A program made the translations under genes and the position numbers. Below are positions 25,727 through 35,735 of a stretch of DNA of 60,497 bases, one piece after another; position 1 is the stretch's first letter; each line of letters opens with the position of its first letter. Source of the DNA: Chloroflexota bacterium (GTDB lineage Bacteria; Chloroflexota; UBA6077; JACCZL01); NCBI GenBank assembly GCA_020850535.1, contig JADZEM010000186.1:1-60497 (forward strand), read 5' to 3'. Under the pieces are notes generated by a model. It ran no database searches and was not told the DNA's origin. It was given only the letters and a program-made list of their open reading frames with translations.

Positions 25727-26541
25727 CCCGAACGCCGGAACCATCCTCCGTCTCGCCGATTGTCGAGGCGCGCGGGCTTCGCAAGTGGTATCGAACGGGC
25801 GCGGTCCCCGTCGAGGCGTTGCGCGGCCTTGACGTGGCCGTGGAGGCCGGCGAGATCGTCGCGATCATGGGGCCGAGCGGCTGCGGCAAGACGACCCTCC
25901 TGCAGTGCATCTCCGGCCTTGACGACTTCGACGAGGGCGAGGTCTGGATCGACGGGACGCCGCTCAAGGGGATGAAGGACGCCCAGAAGGCCGACCTTCG
26001 GGCGCGGCGGACCGGGTTCGTGTTCCAGGCGTACAACCTCCTGCCGGTCCTCGACGCCGCCGAGAACGTCGAGCTGCCGCTCTTGCTGGCCGGCCAGCGC
26101 GGCAAGGCGGCGCGCGCCCGGGCGCTGCGCGCCCTGGAGGCTGTCGGGCTGGAGCATCGCGCCCGCCACCGCCCGAATGAGCTGTCGGGCGGCCAGCAAC
26201 AGCGTGTCGCCATCGCGCGGGCGCTGGTCAACGATCCGGCCGTCGTCTGGGCCGACGAGCCGACCGGCAACCTGGACTCGGAGTCGGCCACCGAGATCCT
26301 CGACCTGATCGAGCGGCTCAACCACGAGAACCACCAGACCTTCGTCCTGGTCACCCACGATCCGCGCGTGGCCGAGCGGGCGCACCGGGTGCTGCGGATG
26401 CGAGACGGACAGATCGTCGAGGAGGAGCGGCGGCGGCCAACGCGAGACCACGGCCCGAACGGCGCTGCTCCCGACGCGCCGGCCACCATCCCGACCCATC
26501 CTGCGAGCCGTCCCACGCCGTCGCTCACCTCCGAGCGCTGA
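25723..26541 (+). CDS. ABC transporter ATPase, MacB/LolD type
   Basis: A 272-residue ATP-binding subunit with all nucleotide-binding motifs. Walker A is GPSGCGKTT (about 49-57), the Q-loop FQAYN, the signature LSGGQQQR, Walker B VWADEPT and the switch His in VTHDP. The [21 protein letters not shown] stretch is typical of ATPases working with FtsX-like permeases. The C-terminal tail is Pro/Ala-rich. It overlaps the previous gene by 4 bp and sits 7 bp from the permease gene; the two form one exporter or lipoprotein-release machine in the cytoplasmic membrane. Confidence 0.92.
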   Translation: MTRTPEPSSVSPIVEARGLRKWYRTGAVPVEALRGLDVAVEAGEIVAIMGPSGCGKTTLLQCISGLDDFDEGEVWIDGTPLKGMKDAQKADLRARRTGFVFQAYNLLPVLDAAENVELPLLLAGQRGKAARARALRALEAVGLEHRARHRPNELSGGQQQRVAIARALVNDPAVVWADEPTGNLDSESATEILDLIERLNHENHQTFVLVTHDPRVAERAHRVLRMRDGQIVEEERRRPTRDHGPNGAAPDAPATIPTHPASRPTPSLTSER

Positions 26542-26548
26542 GCCAGAC

Positions 26549-29500
26549 GTGCAGTCGATCCTCGGCGTCCCGATGTCCACCATCGTCGTGGCGGTCAGCG
26601 TGCTCTTCGTGGGCGGCCTCGCGGCCCTGCTGGCCGTTGGTCTGCGCGACCGGCTCCTGCTCCGGCTCGCGCTCCGCAACGTGCCGCGACGGCGGGCGCA
26701 GTCGGCGCTGATCGCGCTGGGGCTGGCGCTCTCCACGGTCATCATCACGACCGCGCTCAACACCGGCGACACCATCAGCCACACGCTGCGCTCGCTGGTG
26801 GCAGGCACGGTGGGCCGGGCAGACGAGATCGTCGTCAGGCCACGCCGGGACGCCCGCCGCATCGGCTTTGACAACGTCCAGTCCGTCGCCAACGGCACCT
26901 TCCTGACCGGGACGCTTCAGCCGTTCGAGCAGGCCGAGGCCGACCGGCTGGCCGCGGCCCTGGCCGACGACGACCGCATCGCCGGCGTGACGGCGTCGAC
27001 CGTCGAGCAGGTGCTGGCGGTGAACGGCAGCACCGGCGAGGTCCAGGCCCAGGTGCGTCTGTACGCCCTGCCGCGAAGCTACCCGCCCGTCTTCGGCACG
27101 CTGACCGACACGCGTGGCGGGCCGCTCGACTTCGCCGGCCTCGACGCCGGGGCGGTGGTGTTGAACGCCGACGCCGCCCTCGCACTGGGGGCCGAGCCGG
27201 GCCACCGACTGCAGGCGCAGCTTGGCGAGCACTCGCTGGAGTTGACCGTCGCGGCCATCGCCCGGAGCGGCGACCTGACGGGCGTCCAGGCGACCATCGT
27301 CATGCCCCTGGACGACCTCCAGCGGCTCACCGAGGCCCCGGGCCAGATCAACCAGGTGCTGATCGCGAATCGCGGCAACTCCACCACCTCGGTGCTGCTG
27401 AGCCAGGAGGTCGCGGCCAGGGTCCGCCCGCTGCTGGTCGATCCGGAGGCCGCGCGGCGCATCCACGGGCTGTTGCGCTCGGAGATCGCGCGGGCCGAGC
27501 TGACCGCCGCCCTGCCGGCCCTCGACGAGAAGACGCAGGCCCAGGTGCAGGCACTGCTGACCGAGCTTGAGGCCAGCGAGCCGTCGCCCCGCTTCGCGGC
27601 GATCATCTCCGATCCGGAGCTTGAACGGCGGCTGTTCGCGCTGAGCGGGCGGCTGGCGGCGCAGCAGGGGCGGGCTGGTACCAGCACGCTGGCGACGCTC
27701 TCGACGCTACGCGTCCTCGAAGTGAAGCGGCTCAGCCAGGAGTTGGCCGACCGCTGGGGCGCGGCGCTGACGACGGTCTTCGTGGTGCTCGGTCTGTTCT
27801 CCATCGCCACCGGCACGATGCTGGTCGTGCTGATCTTCGTGATGCTGGCCGCCGAGCGCCGCACCGAGCTTGGCGTGATGCGAGCACTGGGGGCGCGGCA
27901 GGGCCGGGTGGCCGCCACCCTCCTCTACGAGGGGCTGCTCTACGACCTGGTGGCTGCCGCCGTGGGCGTGGTGGTCGGGATCGCCGTCGCCATCGGCCTG
28001 ATCTCGATGAGCGCCAGCGTCCTGGCCGGCTTCGGCATCACCCTGACCCCGCGCGTCGAGCCGGTCAGCCTCTGGCTCGCCTACTGCCTGGGCGCGGTTG
28101 TCACGATGGTCAGCGTGGCGATCAGCGCCTGGCGGGCCGGCCGTCTGAGCATCGTGTCGGCCATCCGCAACCTGCCCGAGCCGCCGCGTCCACCGAACAG
28201 CGTTCGGCCGCTGGTGGTGGGGGTCGGCATCCTGGTGCTCGGCGTCCTCCTGAGCGTCCTGAGCGCCGGCACTCGCTTCGCGCTGCCGAGCGGCGCGGGG
28301 GTGGTGCTGATCACCCTCGGCGTGGCAGCCCTGGCCCGCCCCCTCCTGTTGCGTCTCAGCCTGGAGCCGCACACCGCCGACCGGCTGCGCTACTCCGTGG
28401 CGGGCGCGTTCCTGCTGGCGTACTGGCTGCTGCCGACCGATCTGCTGGGGCTGGTGGGCAACGTCCGGCCGCTGCCGCGCTCGGTCGATCTCTTCTTCGT
28501 GGCGGGGCTGACGCTGGTGCTCGGCGCAGTGCTGATCCTGGCTCACAACCTGGAGATAGCCTCGGGGCTGGCGCGGCAGATCGGCGACGGGATGCGCGGC
28601 GGCGCACTGGTCGTACGGCTGGCCCTGGCCTTCCCGGTTCAGAACCGCTTCCGCACGGGCATGACGGTAGCGATGTTCGGGCTGGTGATCTTCAGCATGG
28701 TGGTGGCTGCCGTGCTGCTGACCGGCACCCACCGCGCCTACAGCGATCCGGAGATCATGGCCGGCGGCTACGACATCCGCGTGGACGAGACGGCCGGCGG
28801 CGCGCCAGCCCTCCAATCGCTGTTCGGGTCCACGCCGACGCTGCGCGCCGAGGACTACGCGGCGGTGGGCGTGCTGACGGGCCGGCCGGCCGAAGCGATC
28901 CAACCGGGCAGCGAGACGACGGTCTGGCGGAGCGTCGGGCTGAACGCGCTGGACGACCAGTTCACGCAGACGATCCGGGCCGGCTTCAGCGGCCGGGCGG
29001 CCGGCTACGCGTCGGACGCGGCCGTCTGGGAGGCGTTGCGGACTCAGCCGGGCACGGCCATTGTGGCGGGTGCGGCGGCCAGGTCACGCGAGGTCGAGCC
29101 GGCCCCGATCCCGACGTTCCGCCTCGCGGGCGCGTACCGCGAGGACGCCCAGTTCCCGCCGACGACGGTCTGGGTCCGCGACACGCGCGGCGGCAAGGCC
29201 ATCAGGCTGACGGTCATCGGCATCCTCGATCCGCGCACGACGTTCGGCAGTGGTCTGTTCACGTCACCCGCGACGCTGGCCGCCGCCGAGCTGCCGGCCG
29301 CGAATCGGACGGCTACCTATTTGCGGACGGCCCCCGGAGCCGTGCCTGCCGAGCGCACGCTGGCGCTGAACGTGGCGCTGGCCCAGCACAACCTGCGCGC
29401 CTCGGAGATCGGCGAGGACGTGCGGCGCATCCTGGGCCTTCGCATGCTGTTGAACGACATGCTGCAGGCGTTCATCGGCGTGGGCCTGCTGGCGGGGATC

Positions 29501-29848
29501 GCCGGGCTGGGCGTCATCAGCATGCGGGCGGTGGTGGAGCGTCGGCGCGAGATCGGGATGCTGCGGGCGCTCGGCTTCACGGCGCGAGCCGTCCAGGCGA
29601 CGTTCGTGCTGGAAGCGACGGTCGTGGCGCTGTTGGGGATCGCGGTTGGCATCGGGCTGGGGCTGGGGCTGGCCGAGCGGCTGATCGCGTTCATCGCCCG
29701 CGAGTTCCCGGAGATCGTTTTCACGGTGCCGTGGGGGCAGATCGGCGGGATCGCGCTGTTCGCGTATGTCGCGGCGCTCGCCACGACGGCGTGGCCGGCC
29801 TGGCGGGCCGGCCGCGTCCAGCCCGCCCAGGCCCTCCGCTACGACTGA
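26549..29848 (+). CDS. FtsX-like/MacB-type ABC permease
   Basis: A 1099-residue membrane protein carrying two FtsX-like permease domains, each with about four helices. The first domain follows a helix at about 10-33 and an extracellular domain, and shows LGVMRALGARQGRV at about 435-450. The second ends the protein with EIGMLRALGFTARAVQATFVLEA. An extracytoplasmic domain lies between the halves. The large length fits a fused two-domain permease; with the ATPase it would move lipids, lipoproteins or peptides, or act in mechanotransmission. The GTG start at 26549 may be replaced by the ATG at 26573. The target is not evident. Confidence 0.9.
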   Translation: MQSILGVPMSTIVVAVSVLFVGGLAALLAVGLRDRLLLRLALRNVPRRRAQSALIALGLALSTVIITTALNTGDTISHTLRSLVAGTVGRADEIVVRPRRDARRIGFDNVQSVANGTFLTGTLQPFEQAEADRLAAALADDDRIAGVTASTVEQVLAVNGSTGEVQAQVRLYALPRSYPPVFGTLTDTRGGPLDFAGLDAGAVVLNADAALALGAEPGHRLQAQLGEHSLELTVAAIARSGDLTGVQATIVMPLDDLQRLTEAPGQINQVLIANRGNSTTSVLLSQEVAARVRPLLVDPEAARRIHGLLRSEIARAELTAALPALDEKTQAQVQALLTELEASEPSPRFAAIISDPELERRLFALSGRLAAQQGRAGTSTLATLSTLRVLEVKRLSQELADRWGAALTTVFVVLGLFSIATGTMLVVLIFVMLAAERRTELGVMRALGARQGRVAATLLYEGLLYDLVAAAVGVVVGIAVAIGLISMSASVLAGFGITLTPRVEPVSLWLAYCLGAVVTMVSVAISAWRAGRLSIVSAIRNLPEPPRPPNSVRPLVVGVGILVLGVLLSVLSAGTRFALPSGAGVVLITLGVAALARPLLLRLSLEPHTADRLRYSVAGAFLLAYWLLPTDLLGLVGNVRPLPRSVDLFFVAGLTLVLGAVLILAHNLEIASGLARQIGDGMRGGALVVRLALAFPVQNRFRTGMTVAMFGLVIFSMVVAAVLLTGTHRAYSDPEIMAGGYDIRVDETAGGAPALQSLFGSTPTLRAEDYAAVGVLTGRPAEAIQPGSETTVWRSVGLNALDDQFTQTIRAGFSGRAAGYASDAAVWEALRTQPGTAIVAGAAARSREVEPAPIPTFRLAGAYREDAQFPPTTVWVRDTRGGKAIRLTVIGILDPRTTFGSGLFTSPATLAAAELPAANRTATYLRTAPGAVPAERTLALNVALAQHNLRASEIGEDVRRILGLRMLLNDMLQAFIGVGLLAGIAGLGVISMRAVVERRREIGMLRALGFTARAVQATFVLEATVVALLGIAVGIGLGLGLAERLIAFIAREFPEIVFTVPWGQIGGIALFAYVAALATTAWPAWRAGRVQPAQALRYD

Positions 29849-29856
29849 CCGTGTGC

Positions 29857-29862
29857 TAAACT
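29857..29862 (+). promoter_or_regulatory. Weak extended -10 before a decayed gene
   Basis: TGCTAAACT has the extended -10 form, but no -35 is visible. Its start point would coincide with the GTG at 29870, so a leaderless message is possible. It may be a leftover of the decayed gene that follows. Confidence 0.25.
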
Positions 29863-29869
29863 CTCGCGC

Positions 29870-30359
29870 GTGAGTAGCACCGTCGAGACGAGCGTGCATT
29901 TCGACATGACGGACCTTCCTGGCTCGGACGGCTACTGCCCCGTGCCTCCCGATGACCGGCCGCAACGAACTGCACCGGCACTGAAGAAAGCAGAACACTA
30001 CCACGGCGCTTCTCCCGGACTGGAAGCAACATCGGCAACAAGTACCTGGGGGCACACTATCGCGAGCGGTTGGTGCCCTTCCTCGAATCGCTGGTGCAGG
30101 GGCGACACGGCCACCCCGTCGAGATCGCCAAGCATTTCACGCGCGTCCTGGACACAGTTCCCTTCGGACCCTCCTTCGGACCCTGCCCGGCGCGTGGGAC
30201 TTCGCCTTGCGGACGCTCTTCCAGGAGCAGCCGGAGTGGGAGCAGCGGCTCCGAGCCTGGGCTGCTGACGTGCGTGGTTCGGACGAGATCGCCGCAGAGC
30301 CAGCCTGGAAGCGCATCCGTAGCGCAAAGCGGTCCGCACGGACAGACATCGGTGATTGA
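29870..30359 (+). pseudogene. Frameshifted remnant of an unidentified gene
   Basis: Two stretches read as plausible protein but in different frames. One is about 30034-30165 (IGNKYLGAHYRERLVPFLE, then EIAKHFTRVLDTVPFG). The other is about 30186-30359 (LPGAWDFALRTLFQEQPEWEQ, then RAWAADVR, ending with TGA). The junction holds a tandem 12-bp duplication (CCTTCGGACCCT twice, about 30164-30187), and one base must be lost or gained there. The first frame also has weakly protein-like sequence from 29870. The family is not recognised; the length and alpha-helical content suggest a small cytoplasmic protein. Likely inactive. Confidence 0.55.
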
Positions 30360-30377
30360 GGCGAAGTAGGCCTGAGC

Positions 30378-30551
30378 GCCCCTCACCCCCCGGCCCCCTC
30401 TCCCTGTGCGCGGGAGAGGGGGAGACGAATTGCGAATCGGACCTGTTCTCCATTGGCCCTGCGTCGTCTCTAGACGGCTCCGACATCTGCGCGGGCTGCC
30501 CTTCTCCTCCGCACAGGGAGAGGGGGTCCGAGGGTGTGGGGATAAGGGGGC
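30378..30551. repeat. Diverged inverted repeat, family A copy 2
   Basis: The left arm (about 30378-30424) and right arm (about 30501-30551) match the arms of the 14421-14576 element. Both carry CCCTCTCCCTGTGCGCGGGAGAGGG-like cores, but with more changes, especially in the right arm. It fills the space between the decayed gene and the leftward glycosyltransferase gene. Confidence 0.75.
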
Positions 30552-30588
30552 CCCATGGTAGGGTGTGGAGGGCCTCCGTCGCGGCGCA

Positions 30589-32133
30589 CTATGCGCTAGA
30601 CTCGCGTTGCCGGCGGGCGAGCCGCCACGCCGACTGTCCGAGCCAGACCAGCCCGCCGAACGCCAGCACGGCGATCAGCGGATCGACCGGGTAGCGGAAG
30701 CGGGCCTCCGGGCCGGCCAGCGCCGCGTTCGCCACCAGCATCGGCGGGATCGCCAGCGTCAGCAGCAGCCCGATTCGATAGCGCGTACTGATGACCGTCA
30801 GGACACCGCCGACCACGAACCCAATGGCGATCAGCCAGATGATCCGGCCCGGCTGGTACAGCTCGATCAGCCGCTCGGCGTTGTCGAACTCGTTCTCGAC
30901 GGCCGGCGACGGCGGCTCGCCGAGATGCAGGATGCGGTCCTCGAACCACGTCCGCTGGCGCGCCTGCGGGTTGATGTACTGCGCCTCGCCCGCCCGCTTC
31001 GAGACCTCGCCCAGCCGCTGATCCTCGCCGAGGAACAGCTCGACGGAGAAGCGCAGCGTACTGGTCACGTACTTCACGGGCTGACGAAGGATCGCCTCCA
31101 GCGCGATGGCCCGCATGATCGCGTCGGCCTCGCCAGCGCTCAGGCCGAGGTCGCGGCGCAACCCGGTGAAGATCTCCTGTGGCAGTTGACGGTCTACCGC
31201 GCGCCGCAAGACGTAGCGCCGGGCGGCAGCCTGCGGCGAGTCTGGCTCGCCCCGCGGGATGTCGGCGCGGCTGATGTAGCCCGAGTCCGAGCGGATGATG
31301 CGCCAGAGCAGATGCTCCCCGAGCGCCCCCGAGCTGACGCCGCCCCGCAGCAGCAGGTCGGCCAGCATCGCCGGCCCCATCGCCAGGACGAAGCCGACCA
31401 CCACCAGGGCTGACAGCGCCAGCGCCCGCCGCCACGGACGGAGCAGCGCCAGGAGGTAGAGCGGCGCGAGCGGCACGAGCACCTCGGCTATCGGGCGGAA
31501 CAGGCTGGCGAGCCCGATTGCCAATCCACCGACCAGCGCCCACTGCCAGGCCCGCCGCTCAGCACGAGCGGCCAGGATGATCGCCAGGACGGCCAGCGCC
31601 GTCCACATTGCGAAGACGCTCTCGGCCAGGATGTAGTGCTCGTAGACCAGCAGTTGCCCGCCGATGGCAACGCTCAGCGCCGCCAGACTGCCCGCCAGCC
31701 GCCCGAACACCAGCCGCCCAATCCAGTAGGTCGCAGTCAGCGTCACCAGCCCGAGCATCGCCTGGACAAAGACCAGCCCACGCAAGTCCTCGCCCAGAGA
31801 GGAGATCGCCGCCGCCACCAGCAGCGGATAGCCGAGCGGTCGCTTGAGGATCGGGTCGAAGGGGAGGCCGCGCGCGAGATCATAGCCGGGCATCAGGAAG
31901 CTCTGGCTGTCGCCCGGCATGAACAGCGGCGGGATGCGATAGAGCAGGGCCAGCCGGAAGACCAGCCCGACAGCCAGGATCAGGAGCAGCGGCGCGAGAT
32001 CGGGATGCGCGCGCCACCACGCCGCCAGCCGCCGGCCGGGGCCAGTCGCCCTGGCCAGCCGCGCGGCAGATGCGGGCGACGTCGGATGGTCGCGGACACG
32101 ATCCACCGCTGGCCGTTCGAGTGTCTGGCTCAC
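30589..32133 (-). CDS. GT39-type membrane glycosyltransferase
   Basis: A 514-residue polytopic membrane protein with about ten helices. An early extracytoplasmic loop contains PGDSQSF and RPLGYPLL, matching the acidic motif of GT39/PMT-like (GT-C) transferases. These use a polyprenyl-phosphate sugar donor outside the cytoplasm. The acceptor is unknown. The GTG start at 32133 has no clear ribosome site; GATAAT (32147 to 32142, minus strand) is placed so that the message could be almost leaderless. It begins the glycosyltransferase island and is divergent from the next gene. Confidence 0.8.
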   Translation of the reverse strand: MSQTLERPAVDRVRDHPTSPASAARLARATGPGRRLAAWWRAHPDLAPLLLILAVGLVFRLALLYRIPPLFMPGDSQSFLMPGYDLARGLPFDPILKRPLGYPLLVAAAISSLGEDLRGLVFVQAMLGLVTLTATYWIGRLVFGRLAGSLAALSVAIGGQLLVYEHYILAESVFAMWTALAVLAIILAARAERRAWQWALVGGLAIGLASLFRPIAEVLVPLAPLYLLALLRPWRRALALSALVVVGFVLAMGPAMLADLLLRGGVSSGALGEHLLWRIIRSDSGYISRADIPRGEPDSPQAAARRYVLRRAVDRQLPQEIFTGLRRDLGLSAGEADAIMRAIALEAILRQPVKYVTSTLRFSVELFLGEDQRLGEVSKRAGEAQYINPQARQRTWFEDRILHLGEPPSPAVENEFDNAERLIELYQPGRIIWLIAIGFVVGGVLTVISTRYRIGLLLTLAIPPMLVANAALAGPEARFRYPVDPLIAVLAFGGLVWLGQSAWRLARRQRESSA

Positions 32134-32151
32134 GGAGGAGGATTATCCAGC

Positions 32152-32177
32152 ATCGCGGGGCGTGGCTGCCCCGCGAT
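32152..32177. promoter_or_regulatory. Perfect 9-bp inverted repeat in a divergent control region
   Basis: ATCGCGGGG (32152-32160) and CCCCGCGAT (32169-32177) are perfect reverse complements separated by 8 bp. They lie in the 198-bp space between two divergent glycosyltransferase genes and might be an operator. No regulator gene is adjacent. Confidence 0.35.
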
Positions 32178-32331
32178 CGGCCCCAACCGACCAGCGCACC
32201 GATGCGACGGAGCGCCACGCATCGGCGGGCGAGAAGGCGACAAAATCTGGTAGCATGCGCCCGCGAGCCGGCCTGCGCGCGCCGCGCCAGACCACCTATT
32301 CTCGCACGAGCAGACCCTACCCGCATGGATC

Positions 32332-34059
32332 ATGCTGGCTACCGGTAAGGCGGCAACCGCCGCGCCCGCACCCTCGACGACCGCGCACGGTCGTGCCCAG
32401 ACCTGGACGCGATCCGGGCTGCTGCTCGACATGCTCGCCACGGTCGCACTGATGGTGGCCGCGTTGGCCGCGCGCCTGCCCTACTTGCAGACGGCCCCGC
32501 GCTTCCGCGACGACACCCTCAACGCCGCGTGGTCGCTGCGGATCTATCGCGGCCAACACTTCCCGTTCACGGACGTCGAAGCCTACATCGGCGCATTCTT
32601 CAACTACGCCGTCGCGGCCGGGATGTTCGTCGTCGGCCCGACAATCTACGCGGCGCGGACCATCGTCACCTACTTTGGTGTCGCGACGGTCGGCGCAACC
32701 TACTGGCTGGGGCGTGAGCTGGGCGGCCCGACAGCTGGCCCGGCCGTCGGGCTGATCGCCGCCGCCTTCATGACCACCAACGGCATCCACATCGCGCCGG
32801 TCGGGCACGTCGCCTTCTCGGGCAGCATCACGCCGCTGTTCACGACGCTGGCGTTCTGGCTGCTCCACCGCTGGAACGTCCGCCGCACCAACGGCACGCT
32901 GGTCTGGGCCGGCCTGATGCTCGGGATGAGCATGCACACCCACCCCACTATCGTGGCGTTCCTGCCCGGCGCGGCCGGCTTCATCTTCTGGCGCAACTGG
33001 AGCATGCTCCGCACCCGCTGGCCCTGGCTGGCGCTGGCCGCGTTCCTGGTCGCCTTCAGCCCGATGATCGCCTTCAACATCATCACCGGCGGCCAGTCGA
33101 TCCGACACGCCATGTACACGGCCAGCGAGCGGCCGGATTATGTCGATCCGAAGAAGGCCGACCAAGCCAAGCTGACGGTCACCAACTACCTCCAGCGCGA
33201 GGAAGACTACTGGCTGCTGCTGCACGGCACGCTCGGCGGGGCTGTGGACGAGCGCGACAGCACCGTGGCCTACCTGACCGACCCGTACCTCGCGTCGATG
33301 TCGCTGCTCTCGGTGGCGGCCGTGGCCTGGGCGGCCGTGCGTCACCGTTACCGACTGCCGCTCTGGCTGGGGGCGTCGTTCGCCCTGCTGCTGCCGGTCT
33401 TCAACGTCGCCCACTACGACGTGGAGTACGACGGCCGGTACGTGTTGCCGCTGTTGCCGATGATCTACGCCGCCGTCGGGGTGCTGGTCGTCGATCTCTG
33501 GCGGATGGCTGCCGCGAAGCTGGCCGCTCCGGCCGCGCGCATGGGCGTCGCGGCCGGGCTGGGGCTGGCCGTCGTCGTGATGGCGGGCGTCCCGCTCCTG
33601 TTCCTCGCCCGCTACTACGAGCGCGCCTCCCGTTCCGAGCCGACCAATGCCAGCCTCGTCCGCGCGATGGATCAGGTCCGCTCGGTGCTGGGGGCCGGGC
33701 AGACGGTCCTGCTCGACGAGAACATGAACAACCGCCGCACCGAGCGCGCCGACCCGCTCAAGGACGAAGCGTCCACCATCCGCGTGATGAAGTACATCCT
33801 CGAATTCGAGGACGCGCCGTTCGAGACGGCCTACGTCGACGCCGGCGTGCTGGGCGAGTACCAGCGGCTGGGCCGCCCGACGGTGGTCGTGCTGGCGTCC
33901 GGTGTGGACAGCAAGGAGACGGCGAAGCTGGGCGACCTCATCGAGCAGTTCGGGATGACCGGGCTGGACGGTCGGGCAGCCCGTCCGCCCCGCCCGGCCG
34001 ACCGCTACGGGCTGTACCTGCTGCCAGCCGGCCCTGCCACCACGACCGGGCGTCCCTGA
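32332..34059 (+). CDS. GT39-type membrane glycosyltransferase (575 aa)
   Basis: A polytopic protein with about ten helices. The first extracytoplasmic loop contains FRDDTLNAAW, the acidic pair expected of GT-C enzymes, and a second has DVEAYIGAFF. There is a large loop with YLTDPYL at about 325 and HYDVEYDGRYVLPLLP near the end of the bundle. It probably transfers a sugar from polyprenyl-phosphate to a glycan or protein outside the membrane. The next gene starts 1 bp after its stop. The chosen start is ATG at 32332; no strong ribosome site is seen. Confidence 0.85.
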   Translation: MLATGKAATAAPAPSTTAHGRAQTWTRSGLLLDMLATVALMVAALAARLPYLQTAPRFRDDTLNAAWSLRIYRGQHFPFTDVEAYIGAFFNYAVAAGMFVVGPTIYAARTIVTYFGVATVGATYWLGRELGGPTAGPAVGLIAAAFMTTNGIHIAPVGHVAFSGSITPLFTTLAFWLLHRWNVRRTNGTLVWAGLMLGMSMHTHPTIVAFLPGAAGFIFWRNWSMLRTRWPWLALAAFLVAFSPMIAFNIITGGQSIRHAMYTASERPDYVDPKKADQAKLTVTNYLQREEDYWLLLHGTLGGAVDERDSTVAYLTDPYLASMSLLSVAAVAWAAVRHRYRLPLWLGASFALLLPVFNVAHYDVEYDGRYVLPLLPMIYAAVGVLVVDLWRMAAAKLAAPAARMGVAAGLGLAVVVMAGVPLLFLARYYERASRSEPTNASLVRAMDQVRSVLGAGQTVLLDENMNNRRTERADPLKDEASTIRVMKYILEFEDAPFETAYVDAGVLGEYQRLGRPTVVVLASGVDSKETAKLGDLIEQFGMTGLDGRAARPPRPADRYGLYLLPAGPATTTGRP

Positions 34060-34060
34060 G

Positions 34061-35500
34061 ATGACCGCGCGCCCGGCGGCCACGAGCGCCGTCGTCAGCA
34101 AGTCGCCGACTGGGCTGCCGGCTGGCCGCGAGGCCGTACCCTTGCACAGTCGCCGGGCCTGGGTCGTAGACCTCGTCGTCGGGGCCACCATCCTCGCGAC
34201 AGCCATCGTCGTGTTGCTGCGTGCGGTGGACACGGTCCCGTTCCACGGCGACGAGAGCGAGTGGATCAACAACGGGCGGTACTTCCGCTACGTCTTCCTG
34301 GACGCCGACCTCACCAGCAGCGTCTGGCGGCCAAGCTGGGTCAACCGCGACCAGCCGCCGTTCGGACGCTACATCATCGGCGGGATCGTCTGGGCATCGG
34401 GAACCGACCCGGCGAGGGTGAACCGCACCTACAACTGGGAGCGGGATTACGAGGCGAATCTCCGCGACGGGCGGATCCCGGGTCCGAACATCCTGCTGCC
34501 GGTCCGCCGCACGATGGCGGTCCTCGGCGCGTTGAGCATCCTGTTGCTGTTCGTGGCGGGCCGGATGGTCGGCGGGACGGTCTGCGGGGCGGTGGCGGCC
34601 CTGTTCGCCACCTTCAGCCCGCTGCTGCAGGCGTACTTCGTGCAGGCGCGGACGGAGGCGCTGCTCGCGCTGTTCTCCGTCGTCGGACTGATCGCGCTGT
34701 TGCGGTTCGCCAGCCACTACCAGCGGATGGGCACGCTCGGGCTGTCGGGCTGGTGCGTCGGTCCGATGATGGGGATAGCCCTCGCGACGAAGCTGACGGC
34801 CGCCGTCGCGATCCTCGGCGTGTGCGCCTACGGCGGCATTGCTGGCCTTGCGCGGCTGCGGGCGGACCGCGCCGAGGCGTTCAGAATGATCGGCTGGTCG
34901 CTGGCGACGGGGCTGTTGGCGACGGCGGTCTGGGTCGTCGTCAACCCGTTCCTCTGGCCCGACCCGGCCGGCCGCACCTGGTCGATGCTCGAACAGCAGC
35001 AGTCGATCATGGTCGAGCAGGGGGTGCAGTTCGGAAATCCGGTCGATCTGAGCCTGCCCGCGCGGCTGTTGCTGATGGTGCAGCGCACCTTCGTCGAAAA
35101 CTCGACGCCCGCGTTCGACATGGGCCTGCCGCCGGGCAGCCCGTCCGTGTTGCGGCGGACGTTCACGGAGCTGCCAGCGCCGTTCGGCGTCAGCCTGGAG
35201 CTGATCCTCGCAGCGGCTGGGCTGGCGGCGCTGCTGGCGCGCGCTCTGAGCGTCTGGCGGGCGGGCGCGCGCCCCGGGCCGGAGACGGCGCTGCTCTGGT
35301 GGCTGGCGGCCTATCTGCTCGGCATCGGCGCGAACCTGAGCCTCGACTGGCCGCGCTACTATGTCCCGACGGCGTACTTCGGGGCGTTACTGATCGGACT
35401 GGGGACCGGGGCCATCCTGAGCGCGGCACTGCAGGCGACGGGAAGGCCGGTCCCTGAGTCGCTGCTGATCGACCCACAAGCTATCTTGCAGGGTCGCTAG
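34061..35500 (+). CDS. GT39-type membrane glycosyltransferase (479 aa)
   Basis: A polytopic protein with HGDESEWINNG in the first outer loop and RDQPPFGRYIIGG in the next. These are the two motifs that mark protein-O-mannosyltransferase-like GT39 enzymes. Later loops include NPFLWPD and the amphipathic stretch TRPL-like. The start follows the stop of the previous gene by 1 bp. Together they look like a two-gene transfer unit. The acceptor is unknown. Confidence 0.87.
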   Translation: MTARPAATSAVVSKSPTGLPAGREAVPLHSRRAWVVDLVVGATILATAIVVLLRAVDTVPFHGDESEWINNGRYFRYVFLDADLTSSVWRPSWVNRDQPPFGRYIIGGIVWASGTDPARVNRTYNWERDYEANLRDGRIPGPNILLPVRRTMAVLGALSILLLFVAGRMVGGTVCGAVAALFATFSPLLQAYFVQARTEALLALFSVVGLIALLRFASHYQRMGTLGLSGWCVGPMMGIALATKLTAAVAILGVCAYGGIAGLARLRADRAEAFRMIGWSLATGLLATAVWVVVNPFLWPDPAGRTWSMLEQQQSIMVEQGVQFGNPVDLSLPARLLLMVQRTFVENSTPAFDMGLPPGSPSVLRRTFTELPAPFGVSLELILAAAGLAALLARALSVWRAGARPGPETALLWWLAAYLLGIGANLSLDWPRYYVPTAYFGALLIGLGTGAILSAALQATGRPVPESLLIDPQAILQGR

Positions 35501-35541
35501 CCACGTGAACAGGCGTCGCCCGGCACGCTCATGATCGATGT

Positions 35542-35659
35542 GTCATCTCGACCGAAGCGAGGGACGAGCGGAGCGGAGGGAACTTCCTCAGACCCGGTGT
35601 CAAGCCATTCAGGGAAGATCCCTCGACTGCGTTCGCAGGCTCACGTCGCTCGGGATGAC
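35542..35659. repeat. Dispersed repeat family B, copy 1
   Basis: An element with imperfect ends GTCATCTCGA and TCGGGATGAC and an inner pair of GGGAACTTC/GGAAGATCCC type. A partial second copy of the right end (GCAGGCTCACGTCGCTCG) follows at 35671-35695. It lies just before the GT87 gene, and its forward reading frame stays open into that gene (66 codons), which likely explains a false long upstream start. Confidence 0.75.
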
Positions 35660-35735
35660 GAGAGGCACACGCAGGCTCACGTCGCTCGGCACGACGGAGT
35701 GGCTGCCTTCAGGCAAGGCAGAGGAATCGCGGCAG

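Noticed and set aside
34061-35500. Protein O-mannosyltransferase PMT proper
   Set aside because: Motifs fit the family, but MIR domain and eukaryote-type features are absent; only the general GT39 label is supported.
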